Notes under the pieces: model-generated
The model's input: only the letters and a program-made list of their open reading frames with translations
What the model was told of the DNA's origin: nothing
The model's database searches: none
NCBI GenBank assembly: GCA_031393505.1
Contig: JANMVX010000102.1
Coordinates: 1 to 64,000, forward strand
Reading direction: 5' to 3'
Length of the DNA stretch: 64,000 bases
DNA from: JANYHF01 sp031393505
GTDB taxonomy: Bacteria > Pseudomonadota > Alphaproteobacteria > Rhizobiales > Hyphomicrobiaceae
Shown here: in pieces, positions 1 through 7,069 of the stretch
Layout of the letters: each line of letters begins with the position of its first letter
Position numbering within the stretch: the first letter of the stretch is position 1
Program-made: the position numbers and the translations under genes

Positions 1-352
1 TAACTCGTGGTTATTCGATACCGACTTCGGCGCCGTTCAATCAGATCGCTTGTCATCCGCGGTCCCTCAAGGCGATCTCCTGGAGATCGCGCTCCGCCCC
101 GTTTCCCTCCGGAGCCGCCGCCGCTCGCTCGTGCCACCCCCCAGGGGCGAGCGGCGGCGGCGCAGGAGGGGAGCGCTTCCCTCTGGTGGGCCAGAGCGAG
201 CGCGCCTCACGATCGCAAGGCGACGCGGACGCTTGAGGATTTCTCCGAACACGAGCCTGAACAGGTTGTTTCACGGAGCTCGTCTATCACACAGACAGAT
301 CAACGACGCCCCTCAGTCCCAACAGCACATCCCTCACTCGAAGGCCCGTCCC
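1..352. other. Left-edge region with no supported gene
   Basis: The overlapping open frames here are arginine/proline-rich and low in complexity, with no recognisable domain, so I support no gene. The only clear structure is the GC hairpin at 114-161. The region probably lies between the regulator at 353 and island genes left of the window. Confidence 0.5.
114..161. terminator. GC-rich perfect hairpin, possible terminator
   Basis: A perfect 15-bp inverted repeat (114-128 pairs with 147-161) made of GCC/GGC triplets and a GCTCGC/GCGAGC inner part encloses an 18-nt loop. There is no clear T-run, so it may be a factor-independent terminator without a tail, or a regulatory structure ahead of the CopG-like gene. 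It would end any transcript entering from the island to the left. Confidence 0.35.
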
Positions 353-862
353 ATGCGTCACCGCCACGCTCTCTATCTATCGGACAGCCTGACACAGGCA
401 TTGGAGCTGGCGGCCGAAACGCATCGTGTGTCGAAGTCGGCGATCCTGGAGCTGGCGCTTCAGAAATTCCTGGCGCCCACCAGCAATGGTCCATCGGACA
501 GTCTGGGACAGCTGCAGCAAAACGCCAACGCTCGATCTCTTTCGCGTTTGCGGCAGGAAGTCGCCATCGTCGGCGAGTTGTTGGCGACCTTGACGCGCTT
601 CATCGTCACCGTAACCCCACGGATGCCTCAGGGCGAGCAGGCGGCAGCACGGGCGCACGGAAACTTGCGCTTCGAGCAGGCGGTCGAGGACGTCGCCCGG
701 CGGCTGCGGACAGATCACGGTCTGATGGCGCTGGTCGACACGAGACTGGGTCGGACGACACAAGAGACGCCCTCGGACAGTCCAGGACGGAGCGCTGAGA
801 ATGCGACGGCGGCGTCCCAATCTGTCCCAGGCGGACCGGCGGAAGGTGACCGGGATGGATGA
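353..862 (+). CDS. CopG/ribbon-helix-helix-like regulator of the mobile island
   Basis: The 169-residue product begins MRHRHALYLSDSLTQALELA, followed by a helix ending KSAILELALQKFL. This beta strand plus two helices is the pattern of ribbon-helix-helix (CopG/MetJ) DNA-binding proteins. The middle (about residues 60-130) is helical and the last 40 residues are polar and probably disordered. A longer open frame starts at 50, but its extra N-terminus is low-complexity, and a GAAGG sequence precedes the ATG at 353, so I use the later start. CopG-like proteins of this size are often found beside conjugation genes of alphaproteobacterial integrative elements, which agrees with the integrase and att site to the right. 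It overlaps the next gene by 8 bp, suggesting co-transcription. The target is unknown. Confidence 0.6.
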   Translation: MRHRHALYLSDSLTQALELAAETHRVSKSAILELALQKFLAPTSNGPSDSLGQLQQNANARSLSRLRQEVAIVGELLATLTRFIVTVTPRMPQGEQAAARAHGNLRFEQAVEDVARRLRTDHGLMALVDTRLGRTTQETPSDSPGRSAENATAASQSVPGGPAEGDRDG

Positions 863-1097
863 TTTGTTTGATCGGATCGTGCAACCAACGGCTTTCCCAC
901 CAAACGAAGAATACTGGAACGTTCGTGCGATCTCGGCCAGAACCGGTCTCGCCCGCTCGACGATCTATCGCTACGTTCAAGCCGGCTATTTCCCCCGCCA
1001 GCGTCATCTCGGCCCAGGTCGGGTTGGCTGGCTGGCGTCCGAAGTTCGCAAGTGGATGGCGACGCGGCCCGATCAGTCCAAGCTCGACAGTCTTTAG
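855..1097 (+). CDS. AlpA-family helix-turn-helix regulator / excisionase-like protein
   Basis: This is an 80-residue protein. The stretch ISARTGLARSTIYRYVQAG is a MerR/AlpA-type winged helix-turn-helix, followed by RHLGPGRVGWLASEVRKWM, the wing and final helix typical of AlpA (CP4-57 regulatory) proteins. Members activate integrase transcription or act as excisionases in prophages and genomic islands. GGAAGGTG precedes the ATG at 855 at good spacing; an in-frame ATG at 801 is possible but adds an arginine-rich tail absent from the family. It overlaps the 3' end of the CopG-like gene. A role in control or excision of the island is inferred from family and position. Confidence 0.8.
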   Translation: MDDLFDRIVQPTAFPPNEEYWNVRAISARTGLARSTIYRYVQAGYFPRQRHLGPGRVGWLASEVRKWMATRPDQSKLDSL

Positions 1098-1128
1098 TCA
1101 ATCGCAGTTTGTAGACGGCACCCTTGGG

Positions 1129-1791
1129 CTACCCCTTCAACAACTTGTCGAGTTGTTGCTGCACAGTTCTACCAATCCGGAAATTGAACTTGCGCCAATA
1201 GCTGTAGAAGGCCTCTTCGGTAGCGAATTCGCCTCTTGGCAATTTCAGATCAGCGATAGCTTGTACGGCTCCGACATACTCGCGTGTCGTCGATGACCGC
1301 TGTTTGGATCTGATACGCCAAGTCTCCTGCACGATCAGATCAAGACCCTCGATTCGCGCATCGCTTGCCTCGTTGAGCGCATAGATGGCCAATAGCGAGA
1401 TGTGCGAGCCGTAATCTTGGAACGGTCGAAAGGTTCCCGGCCACTTCAGTTGTGGATACCGGAAATAGGTGTTGCCGGTGTAGAGCGTGATCCGGCTTTG
1501 GGTGTTCTTGCTGGCGCGGCCGTCCTTTCCGATCTTACGCCGCGCCGCTTTGATTTCGATCGCATGCGGTGCGTTGCCGAAAGACGGCCCATCGATCTCG
1601 ATGTCGGGGTAGCCGCGCTCGGTGCCGCGCTGAGCCGACGCGTTCTTCACGGCGGTCAATTCCTGGAGCAGGAATTCGATGAGCGAGACCTCCAGCACAT
1701 TGGCGAGAGCGGCGGGCTCTTTTGGCAGCGGCAGGAAATGTCCACCGGATTTCAACTTGGCCTGCAGTTCGGCCTCGCTCTTTGCCGTCAT
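1129..1791 (-). CDS. Type II restriction endonuclease (PD-(D/E)XK fold)
   Basis: The 220-residue protein has a PD-(D/E)XK nuclease core: GYPDIEIDG around Asp63 and AIEIKAARR with Glu79 and Lys81 as the predicted metal and catalytic residues. It is transcribed away from a C5-cytosine methyltransferase that starts at 2097, the usual partner. The region after the core (SRITLYTGNTYFRYP) may take part in DNA recognition, but I cannot read the target site. General layout resembles small NgoPII/NgoBV-type enzymes; this is an impression, not an alignment. No frameshift or loss of a catalytic residue is visible, so the enzyme is probably active. The 305-bp gap to the methyltransferase must hold both promoters. 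Confidence 0.8.
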   Translation of the reverse strand: MTAKSEAELQAKLKSGGHFLPLPKEPAALANVLEVSLIEFLLQELTAVKNASAQRGTERGYPDIEIDGPSFGNAPHAIEIKAARRKIGKDGRASKNTQSRITLYTGNTYFRYPQLKWPGTFRPFQDYGSHISLLAIYALNEASDARIEGLDLIVQETWRIRSKQRSSTTREYVGAVQAIADLKLPRGEFATEEAFYSYWRKFNFRIGRTVQQQLDKLLKG

Positions 1792-2096
1792 CGGGAACGT
1801 GGGCGTTCGGCCCGCCCGATAAACGGCAATCGGCTCCAGCTGGTAGCGCGCTCAGGCCGCCCGCAGCCAAGCCAATACCTTGTCGCGACCATCACTGACG
1901 GCTTGCACCTGTTTGGCCATGCTTGCGTCGCCACTCGCCGGGCAACACGGCCTGCATGTAACATCAACACAAGGTGCAATGATTCGGGGGCACCAGTCGC
2001 GGTCTCGGAGCAAAGGCAGCGGCACTCACTGTTTGACGCGAAGCCACATTTGTTCTATTTATGTTCTCGACTTGAAGATCGCGAGGGGAGCGAGGG
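1792..2096. promoter_or_regulatory. Divergent control region of the restriction-modification pair
   Basis: These 305 bp separate the divergent endonuclease and methyltransferase genes. I see no small controller (C protein) gene. The methyltransferase side has a good ribosome site (AGGGGAGCGAGGG) and, 30 bp before its ATG, a GTTC-N7-GTTC SOS-box match. Nothing else recognisable. Confidence 0.5.
2052..2066 (+). promoter_or_regulatory. Candidate LexA (SOS) box, GTTC-N7-GTTC
   Basis: GTTC at 2052-2055 and GTTC at 2063-2066 are separated by exactly 7 nt, the direct-repeat operator of alphaproteobacterial LexA. It lies 30 bp upstream of the methyltransferase start, where a bound repressor would cover the promoter. 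About two such matches are expected by chance in 64 kb, so location is the main support. Confidence 0.45.
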
Positions 2097-3320
2097 ATGC
2101 CGAAGGCCATCAGCCTGTTTACTGGCGTCGGCGGATTGGATTTCGGCTTCGAGGCGGCCGGCTTCGAAACGGCGGTCGCCGTCGAGATGGATGCCGTCTG
2201 CTGCCGGACACTCCGGCTCAATCGCTGTTGGCCTGTGATCGAAGGCGACATCCACAATGTGACGTCCAAGGACCTGCTCAAGGCCGCCAAACTGAAACGG
2301 GGTCAGGCCGACATATTGATCGGCGGCCCGCCCTGCCAGCCGTTCTCGAAGTCGGGCTATTGGGCACGCGGCGATGCGCTCCGCCTCGACGACCCGCGCG
2401 CCGATACCTTGACGGCCTATCTGCGCGTGTTGCGCGATGCCCAACCCAAGACCTTCCTGCTCGAAAACGTCTCCGGCCTCGCCTACAAGGGCAAGAGCGA
2501 AGGGCTCGACCGCATCCTCGCTGGCATCGAACAGATCAACACCGAAACCGGCAGCACCTATCGACCCGTCTGGCAGGTGCTGGACGCGGCCAGCTACGGC
2601 GTGCCGCAACACCGAGAACGGGTCTTCATCGTCGCCAGTCGGGACGGCAAGACGTTCAAGTTCCCCAAGGTGACACACGGCGAGACGGACGACCTGCTCG
2701 CCGGCGTCGATGTGGAACCCTATCGCACGACGTGGGACGCTCTCGGCGATCTGCCACAGCGGCCAGACGATCCCGCGTTGAAGATGCGCGGCAAGTGGGC
2801 TGATCTGCTGCCGAGTATCCCGGAAGGCGAGAACTATCTCTGGCATACGCCGCGCGGCGGCGGCCTGCCGCTGTTCGGCTGGCGCACGCGGTACTGGAGC
2901 TTCCTATTGAAGCTCGCCAAGAACCGCCCGTCCTGGACGATTCAGGCGCAGCCGGGGCCGGCGACCGGGCCATTTCATTGGACCAACCGGCGGCTGTCGG
3001 AGCAGGAGCTGTGCCGGTTGCAGACGTTTGCGGATGGGTTGACATTTGACTGTGGGCTGAGCGATGTGCAGCGAATGCTCGGCAATGCGGTGCCGTCGCT
3101 AGTGGCGGAGGTGATAGGGCGCGCGGTGCGGCGGCAACTGCTGAACGGGGCAGTAAACAAAGATGAGCCGCGACTATTACTGCCGCCGCGACAAGGCAGG
3201 ACTCCATCGCCTGAGCGGGTTGTCAGGGTGCCGACGACATTTGACGTGCTGTTCGGCAACCACGCCAAGCATCCTGGTGAGGGACTTGGAAAAAGGGCCA
3301 GGGCGCGAGTGGCAGCTTAG
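2097..3320 (+). CDS. DNA (cytosine-5-)-methyltransferase of a type II R-M system
   Basis: The 407-residue protein carries the ordered C5-methyltransferase motifs: I (FTGVGGLDFGFEAAGF, residues 8-23, AdoMet binding), IV (GGPPCQPFS with catalytic Cys80), VI (LENV, Glu123), VIII (QHRERVF, 171-177), and X (GNAVP, from residue 329). The variable region between VIII and IX (about 185-300) should be the target recognition domain. The last 60 residues after motif X are basic and proline-rich, an extension beyond the core. It protects host DNA from the divergent endonuclease at 1129-1791. The ATG at 2097 follows a strong ribosome site. A GTTC-N7-GTTC sequence just upstream suggests SOS control. Target sequence cannot be deduced here. 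Confidence 0.95.
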   Translation: MPKAISLFTGVGGLDFGFEAAGFETAVAVEMDAVCCRTLRLNRCWPVIEGDIHNVTSKDLLKAAKLKRGQADILIGGPPCQPFSKSGYWARGDALRLDDPRADTLTAYLRVLRDAQPKTFLLENVSGLAYKGKSEGLDRILAGIEQINTETGSTYRPVWQVLDAASYGVPQHRERVFIVASRDGKTFKFPKVTHGETDDLLAGVDVEPYRTTWDALGDLPQRPDDPALKMRGKWADLLPSIPEGENYLWHTPRGGGLPLFGWRTRYWSFLLKLAKNRPSWTIQAQPGPATGPFHWTNRRLSEQELCRLQTFADGLTFDCGLSDVQRMLGNAVPSLVAEVIGRAVRRQLLNGAVNKDEPRLLLPPRQGRTPSPERVVRVPTTFDVLFGNHAKHPGEGLGKRARARVAA

Positions 3321-3344
3321 CGCCTATATGCCTTTTTTGACTAG

Positions 3345-4139
3345 CTAATGCAGTGGCTGCTGCAAGCTCTCCGACCCGACCACTTCTCTAATGACGCGAT
3401 CAATTGCAGCCCTTTCGTCTCTCCGATAACGAGGGACGGCATCGAGTCTATTGTCTGCCCGTTGCCGAAGTCGCTGAGACACGCTAGCCTCTTGCTCCAA
3501 TATCACGATTATTTTGATTGGTACATGCGCCTCATGACGCGCCACCATTTGCAAATGAATGGCCTCGTGAACCTTGCGCTCGGAAGATGCAATAAATAGC
3601 GCTACCGCTTCGCGGTTCTTTGCGTGCATAAAGAGGTCAGGTGTGATTTCGTCTAAAGCAGAAGAAACGGCCTTGTCTTCTTCCACTGTGGCCCGACCCG
3701 CAAGTTTTTCCTTGAGCGCGGCAATGACGTCTTCTCTAAACGTACTTTCGACCCGTTCTCTCGTTACGAGAAGAAAATCGCGGATTCTCAACAACAGCGC
3801 CATGAAACCGAGGGCGGCTTTCGGAAGATTGTGTTCCTCAATTTCAGGAATCACAAGTTCTCCTGACTCGTTGTCGTAGTTGGCGCCGTACTCCGCAAGC
3901 AATTCGGAAAAAGCTTGCTGCCGAACCTCATTGTCAAATGCCACTCCGGCGGCCTCGATAAAAGCGACGGTTGCTCCGCTATCGATGATCCGAAAGCGGC
4001 CCTCAGTGTTCGGCCCAATGGCATAGAAGCCTAGAGGATTGCCCTCTACATCATCGAAGGGAGTGCTTATGGCATAACCGTTCTTCAACTCGCGAACCGA
4101 AAGGTCGTGGCAGAAAGCGCGACAAATCGAGTCTTTCAT
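3345..4139 (-). CDS. DUF1828 domain protein, second gene of an overlapping pair
   Basis: This is a 264-residue protein. Residues about 10-100 (NGYAISTPFDD, then FRIIDSGATVAFIEAAGV) match the pattern of DUF1828: a small beta-rich unit followed by a helical region. The C-terminal half is helical and may correspond to DUF1829, ending in a basic arginine-rich tail. DUF1828/1829 proteins are uncharacterised and often sit in mobile or defence-rich DNA. The start codon overlaps the stop of the 175-residue gene upstream by 4 bp (ATGA), so the two are translationally coupled. It sits between an R-M system and an integrase, so a defence or antitoxin-type role is possible but only inferred. The segment looks less GC-rich than its neighbours. 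Confidence 0.65.
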   Translation of the reverse strand: MKDSICRAFCHDLSVRELKNGYAISTPFDDVEGNPLGFYAIGPNTEGRFRIIDSGATVAFIEAAGVAFDNEVRQQAFSELLAEYGANYDNESGELVIPEIEEHNLPKAALGFMALLLRIRDFLLVTRERVESTFREDVIAALKEKLAGRATVEEDKAVSSALDEITPDLFMHAKNREAVALFIASSERKVHEAIHLQMVARHEAHVPIKIIVILEQEASVSQRLRQRADNRLDAVPRYRRDERAAIDRVIREVVGSESLQQPLH

Positions 4140-4663
4140 GTGTCGCCTCCCTTGAGATTGTTGCTAAATAATGGCCCTGGTGCTTCGGCTATATTGAATC
4201 GCTCAACGATGATTTGCAATGCATATGCGTCGTTCATTTGGCCGCCGCCACTCACATATTGTGTCGCGCGATGCGGCCGCCTTCCACCCGGGATGCGGCG
4301 CAAACCAGGGTAACGCATAACGCCTGACACCGCCCGCTCGAACGGCGCGCACCAAGAATGCGCATGCCAACCGGGATGAGTCCCGTGATAAGCAAGGTCG
4401 ACGAGCACCGTCGTGTCGCCACTTTGATCCAATCCGAGCAACGCTTTGAATTCCTCAAGGTCTGGGCGGTAAGCTATGAGCACCCGAAATGAGTGGCCCA
4501 CGGCGTCGAACTTCACAATTCGCCAGCGCCAGGAAGCTGGAAGCATGTACGCCCTTCGTTTCCCTTTTTTCAGCGGAAACGCGCTCGCAGGCATCTTCTC
4601 TTGGCGCCATTTGCCCCAGTCGATGCCCGACTTGGGCGCGCGAAGAACGTCTTTTACCCGCAC
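4136..4663 (-). CDS. Uncharacterised 175-residue protein paired with the DUF1828 gene
   Basis: I do not recognise a family. The protein starts at a GTG (AGGA about 10 nt before) and ends with a 4-bp overlap with the DUF1828 gene. It is basic near the N-terminus (LKKGKRRAYMLP), has a central segment rich in beta strands (WRWRIVKFDAVGHSFRVLIAY), and a histidine cluster HGTHPGWHAHSW at about residues 94-105 that could bind metal or be catalytic. No signal peptide or membrane segment is seen. Tight coupling to the DUF1828 partner and position beside R-M and integrase genes suggest a two-component accessory, possibly defence or toxin-antitoxin, cassette. That function is a hypothesis only. Confidence 0.6.
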   Translation of the reverse strand: MRVKDVLRAPKSGIDWGKWRQEKMPASAFPLKKGKRRAYMLPASWRWRIVKFDAVGHSFRVLIAYRPDLEEFKALLGLDQSGDTTVLVDLAYHGTHPGWHAHSWCAPFERAVSGVMRYPGLRRIPGGRRPHRATQYVSGGGQMNDAYALQIIVERFNIAEAPGPLFSNNLKGGDT

Positions 4664-4746
4664 GACGATATCCTGGTTCGCGAAGCAGTACGGATAGTCT
4701 AGAGGACCACGACATTGGCGTCACTCCCCGATCGAGTGCCTCCCGA

Positions 4747-5982
4747 TCACACTGACCGAACATCATATCCGGACTGGGCAAGTCGCGCTGGGACAGTATC
4801 GGCCGAAGTCAAGTGTCGGATCTGCGCCGCCCACCTCTCCAACGCCTCCCTCATCTCCGGCACATACTGAAACCTGTTGTAAACCCCGGCCACGCCGCCG
4901 AATGTCCCGGACGTGTGGTTGAGGATGCGCTCGACCACATGCGGCGGCGTGCCGAGCTTGGCCATCTGCGTTGCGGCTGTCCGGCGCAAGTCGTGCAGTG
5001 TCCAGCCCTGAACATTTGCCACCTGGTCGAAGAGCCGTTTGCCGCCAGAGAAATCCACGAACGGCCCGCCGGTGTTGCGGGTCGCGAACACATAGTCTTT
5101 GGACAGCCTTGGCAGCGACGCCAACAATCGGCGGGTCTCGGGCGACAGCGGCACCATGTGTTGGCGGTTGCTCTTCGTCAGCTCGGCGGGAAGCGTCCAT
5201 AGGCCTTGCGTCAGATCGAGATGGTGCCACTGCATCCTGCCGACCTCATTGCGCCGCTGGGCCGTGAGCAACAGAAGCTTGATGATCGGTCCGAACGGAT
5301 AACCGGCCTTGTCGGCCGCTTGCCAGATTGTCTTGATTTCGGCGTCATCCAGAACGCGGTCGCGCGAGCGGTCCTTGGTCGGTTTCTTGACGCCATGGCA
5401 CGGACTGACATCGAGCATGCCTCGCTCGACGCACCAGTTGAAGAATTTGCGGATGGCTGACAGCGCGTGGTTTGCGGCGCTCGGCTTGCCGTCTTCGGCG
5501 ATAGCGTCGAGCAAGCGCACGATCTCGATCCGGGTTATCTCGCGGATATCACGATCCGCCCACGGCGCAATGAAGTAGCTGTTGAGGATGCGGGCCGTGT
5601 CCCTGGCGGTCACGGGTCGGTTGCGCCGCTCGCAATGCAGACTGACAAACGATCCGACAGCCTCGTCGAACCGATAGGCCGCCTGGGACTCCTTGTGGCG
5701 CTGCTGGTCTTCCTTGGTCGGGTTCGGGTCGATGCCATCGCCGACCTGCTGGAGCGCGGTGATCGCCTTTTCGCGCGCCTTGGCCAGCGTCAGGATCGGG
5801 TATTGGCCGAGGGTCATGCGGTGCTGGTGGCCGTTGACACGATACATGAGAACGAAGGATCGGGCGCCGGTCGGCGTCACTCGCATGCCGAAGCCGGGTA
5901 CCTTGCTATCCCAAAGTTCGATGCGTTTCCCGGGTGCCACTTCGAGCTTCCGGATGGCCAAATCGGTGAGGTTCGGACTCAT
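4747..5982 (-). CDS. int: Tyrosine-family site-specific integrase (DUF4102 type)
   Basis: About 411 residues. The N-terminal 85 residues (LTDLAIRKLEVAPGKRIELWD, then FVLMYRVNGHQHRMTLGQYP) are the DUF4102 arm-binding domain of P4-type and tRNA-island integrases. A SAM-like core-binding domain follows (about 105-200), then the catalytic domain with Arg246, Lys273, HDLR (His333, Arg336), NHTSG (His359) and nucleophile Tyr371 (numbered from the upstream GTG). All catalytic residues are present. I choose the ATG at 5982, giving MSPNLTDLAIRKL, over a GTG at 5991 without a ribosome site. It is next to a tRNA-Leu 3' fragment at 6171-6227, the presumed att site, and is preceded by GTTACCCC repeats and an SOS-box match. 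Confidence 0.93.
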   Translation of the reverse strand: MSPNLTDLAIRKLEVAPGKRIELWDSKVPGFGMRVTPTGARSFVLMYRVNGHQHRMTLGQYPILTLAKAREKAITALQQVGDGIDPNPTKEDQQRHKESQAAYRFDEAVGSFVSLHCERRNRPVTARDTARILNSYFIAPWADRDIREITRIEIVRLLDAIAEDGKPSAANHALSAIRKFFNWCVERGMLDVSPCHGVKKPTKDRSRDRVLDDAEIKTIWQAADKAGYPFGPIIKLLLLTAQRRNEVGRMQWHHLDLTQGLWTLPAELTKSNRQHMVPLSPETRRLLASLPRLSKDYVFATRNTGGPFVDFSGGKRLFDQVANVQGWTLHDLRRTAATQMAKLGTPPHVVERILNHTSGTFGGVAGVYNRFQYVPEMREALERWAAQIRHLTSADTVPARLAQSGYDVRSV

Positions 5983-6002
5983 GAAAATCACTCAGTGTGC
6001 TG

Positions 6003-6050
6003 GTTACCCCGTGGGTCGATTTTGTTACCCCGGGGTAACACCGGGGTAAC
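6003..6050. repeat. Cluster of GTTACCCC inverted repeats upstream of int
   Basis: Four copies of the 8-mer GTTACCCC or its complement GGGGTAAC occur within 48 bp: GTTACCCC at 6003-6010, a perfect 16-bp palindrome at 6024-6039, and GGGGTAAC at 6043-6050. They lie 20-70 bp before the integrase start and between int and the tRNA fragment, where arm-type integrase or excisionase sites, or an operator of int, would be expected. Confidence 0.55.
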
Positions 6051-6144
6051 AGAGAGGCCGCGCTTGGGTAGGAAAACATGGGACAATATGGCACCAAATC
6101 AATGATATGCAATGGAAAATGGGGAAACCGCATGAGACCGCGAT

Positions 6145-6159
6145 GTTCTCATTGCGTTC
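6145..6159. promoter_or_regulatory. Second candidate LexA (SOS) box near the att site
   Basis: GTTC (6145-6148), 7 nt, GTTC (6156-6159). It lies about 160 bp upstream of int and 12 bp inside the tRNA fragment border. SOS control of the integrase would fit known behaviour of other integrative elements, but the distance from the int start makes this less certain than the site at 2052. Confidence 0.35.
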
Positions 6160-6170
6160 ATGTTTTTCGT

Positions 6171-6227
6171 GACTTAAAATCCTGAGGGGGCGACCCCGTG
6201 CGGGTTCAAGTCCCGCCGCCCGCACCA
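6171..6227 (+). repeat. Displaced 3' part of tRNA-Leu(TAA): attachment site and island border
   Basis: The sequence from the anticodon loop (CTTAAAA, anticodon TAA) through variable arm (GGGGCGACCCC), T arm (GCGGG-TTCAAGT-CCCGC), acceptor strand CGCCCGCA and encoded CCA is an intact tRNA-Leu 3' portion. The bases before it do not form the anticodon-stem partner, D arm or 5' acceptor strand, so it is not a full gene. This is what remains when an island recombines into the 3' half of a tRNA gene; the rebuilt full gene should lie at the other island end, left of the window. It marks the right border of the island. Confidence 0.85.
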
Positions 6228-6320
6228 AGGAAATCCAGGGGTTAGGTAGCGAGCGCGCGCGCCCTGAACCTGGGTCGCGTTGGCGCCGTTGCCATCGATG
6301 CAACATGGTTTTCAACGGCG

Positions 6321-7046
6321 TCAACTGATCAGCAATAGCCTCGTGATCGCTCCGGGTAACGGCGAGGGAGCCCTGTGGATGCAGGGCAGGACGGGACAGT
6401 CCGGGTAAGCAATGGCGATGCGCCAGAGATTGCCGAGGCCAAACGCGTACGGCTGGGCGCCGGGTCGGGGCAGGTAGTGCAGATCAAAGCAATGGTCGCT
6501 TAGGTAGGCGGCGAAGTCTTCGTCGTCAGCGCCCCCATAGCTTTGCAACAATTGGGCTCTGGTTTCGGCGACTTCGACCCGGCGGATGGCCACGTCATTC
6601 GCCAGCCCTTCGGACGTGCTGCCGAAATACGTGCAGAGGTAAGTGTCCGCCGGGACCGCGGCGCTGTCGACGTGAAACGAATGGACATCGGTCGGAATGG
6701 GCGCCGCTGCGCGATCCCTTGGGTAGCCGGAAATGCAATCAAGACTAGGGGCCAACCCATGGCCTCGTAGCAGCGCCTGGTCGGCGAGCAGCACCTCGCG
6801 GGCCACGGAACCTGCTGGGCTTAAGCAGAGAGTTCGCAGATCGTCATCCCCAATGGTGGTGATGCCGTCGTCCGCATGCAGCTGATCTATGATGTTCTTG
6901 AAATCTCCCGGCAGTTGACGCGACCAGCAAAGCGCGTTGACGTCGCCTTGAAAGCGCGTGGCGATCAACTCATCGAAACTGCTTACAATGTGGATCCGGT
7001 GGGATGTCTTCGTGGTGTTCAAGTAGGTTTCCAAGGGATAGCTCAT
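6321..7046 (-). CDS. DUF1826-like conserved protein
   Basis: A 241-residue protein without signal peptide or membrane segment. The central FHVD followed by a stretch ending LCTYFGS, and the C-terminal CIHRAPSPLPGAITRLLLIS, resemble the conserved blocks of DUF1826 (FH-D ... TTYxGPG ... HR-P ... RLLL). The histidine/aspartate pattern is reminiscent of cupin or 2-oxoglutarate dioxygenase metal sites, but activity is unknown. It follows the ECF sigma gene in the same direction by about 23 bp, so it may be co-transcribed with the SDR and sigma genes. The family call is from memory of motif spacing and is uncertain. Confidence 0.5.
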   Translation of the reverse strand: MSYPLETYLNTTKTSHRIHIVSSFDELIATRFQGDVNALCWSRQLPGDFKNIIDQLHADDGITTIGDDDLRTLCLSPAGSVAREVLLADQALLRGHGLAPSLDCISGYPRDRAAAPIPTDVHSFHVDSAAVPADTYLCTYFGSTSEGLANDVAIRRVEVAETRAQLLQSYGGADDEDFAAYLSDHCFDLHYLPRPGAQPYAFGLGNLWRIAIAYPDCPVLPCIHRAPSPLPGAITRLLLIS

Positions 7047-7069
7047 TTCACATCAGTCAGTTGCAGGAT

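Noticed and set aside
50..352. Extended N-terminus of the CopG-like protein and other open frames at the left edge
   Set aside because: The extra 101 residues are Arg/Pro-rich low complexity and include a GC hairpin; the RHH domain starts cleanly at the ATG at 353.
2055..2846. 263-residue minus-strand frame opposite the methyltransferase
   Set aside because: It overlaps the conserved methyltransferase motifs on the other strand and has no recognisable domain.
6171..6227. Complete tRNA gene
   Set aside because: Only the part from the anticodon loop to CCA is present; D arm and 5' acceptor strand are missing upstream.
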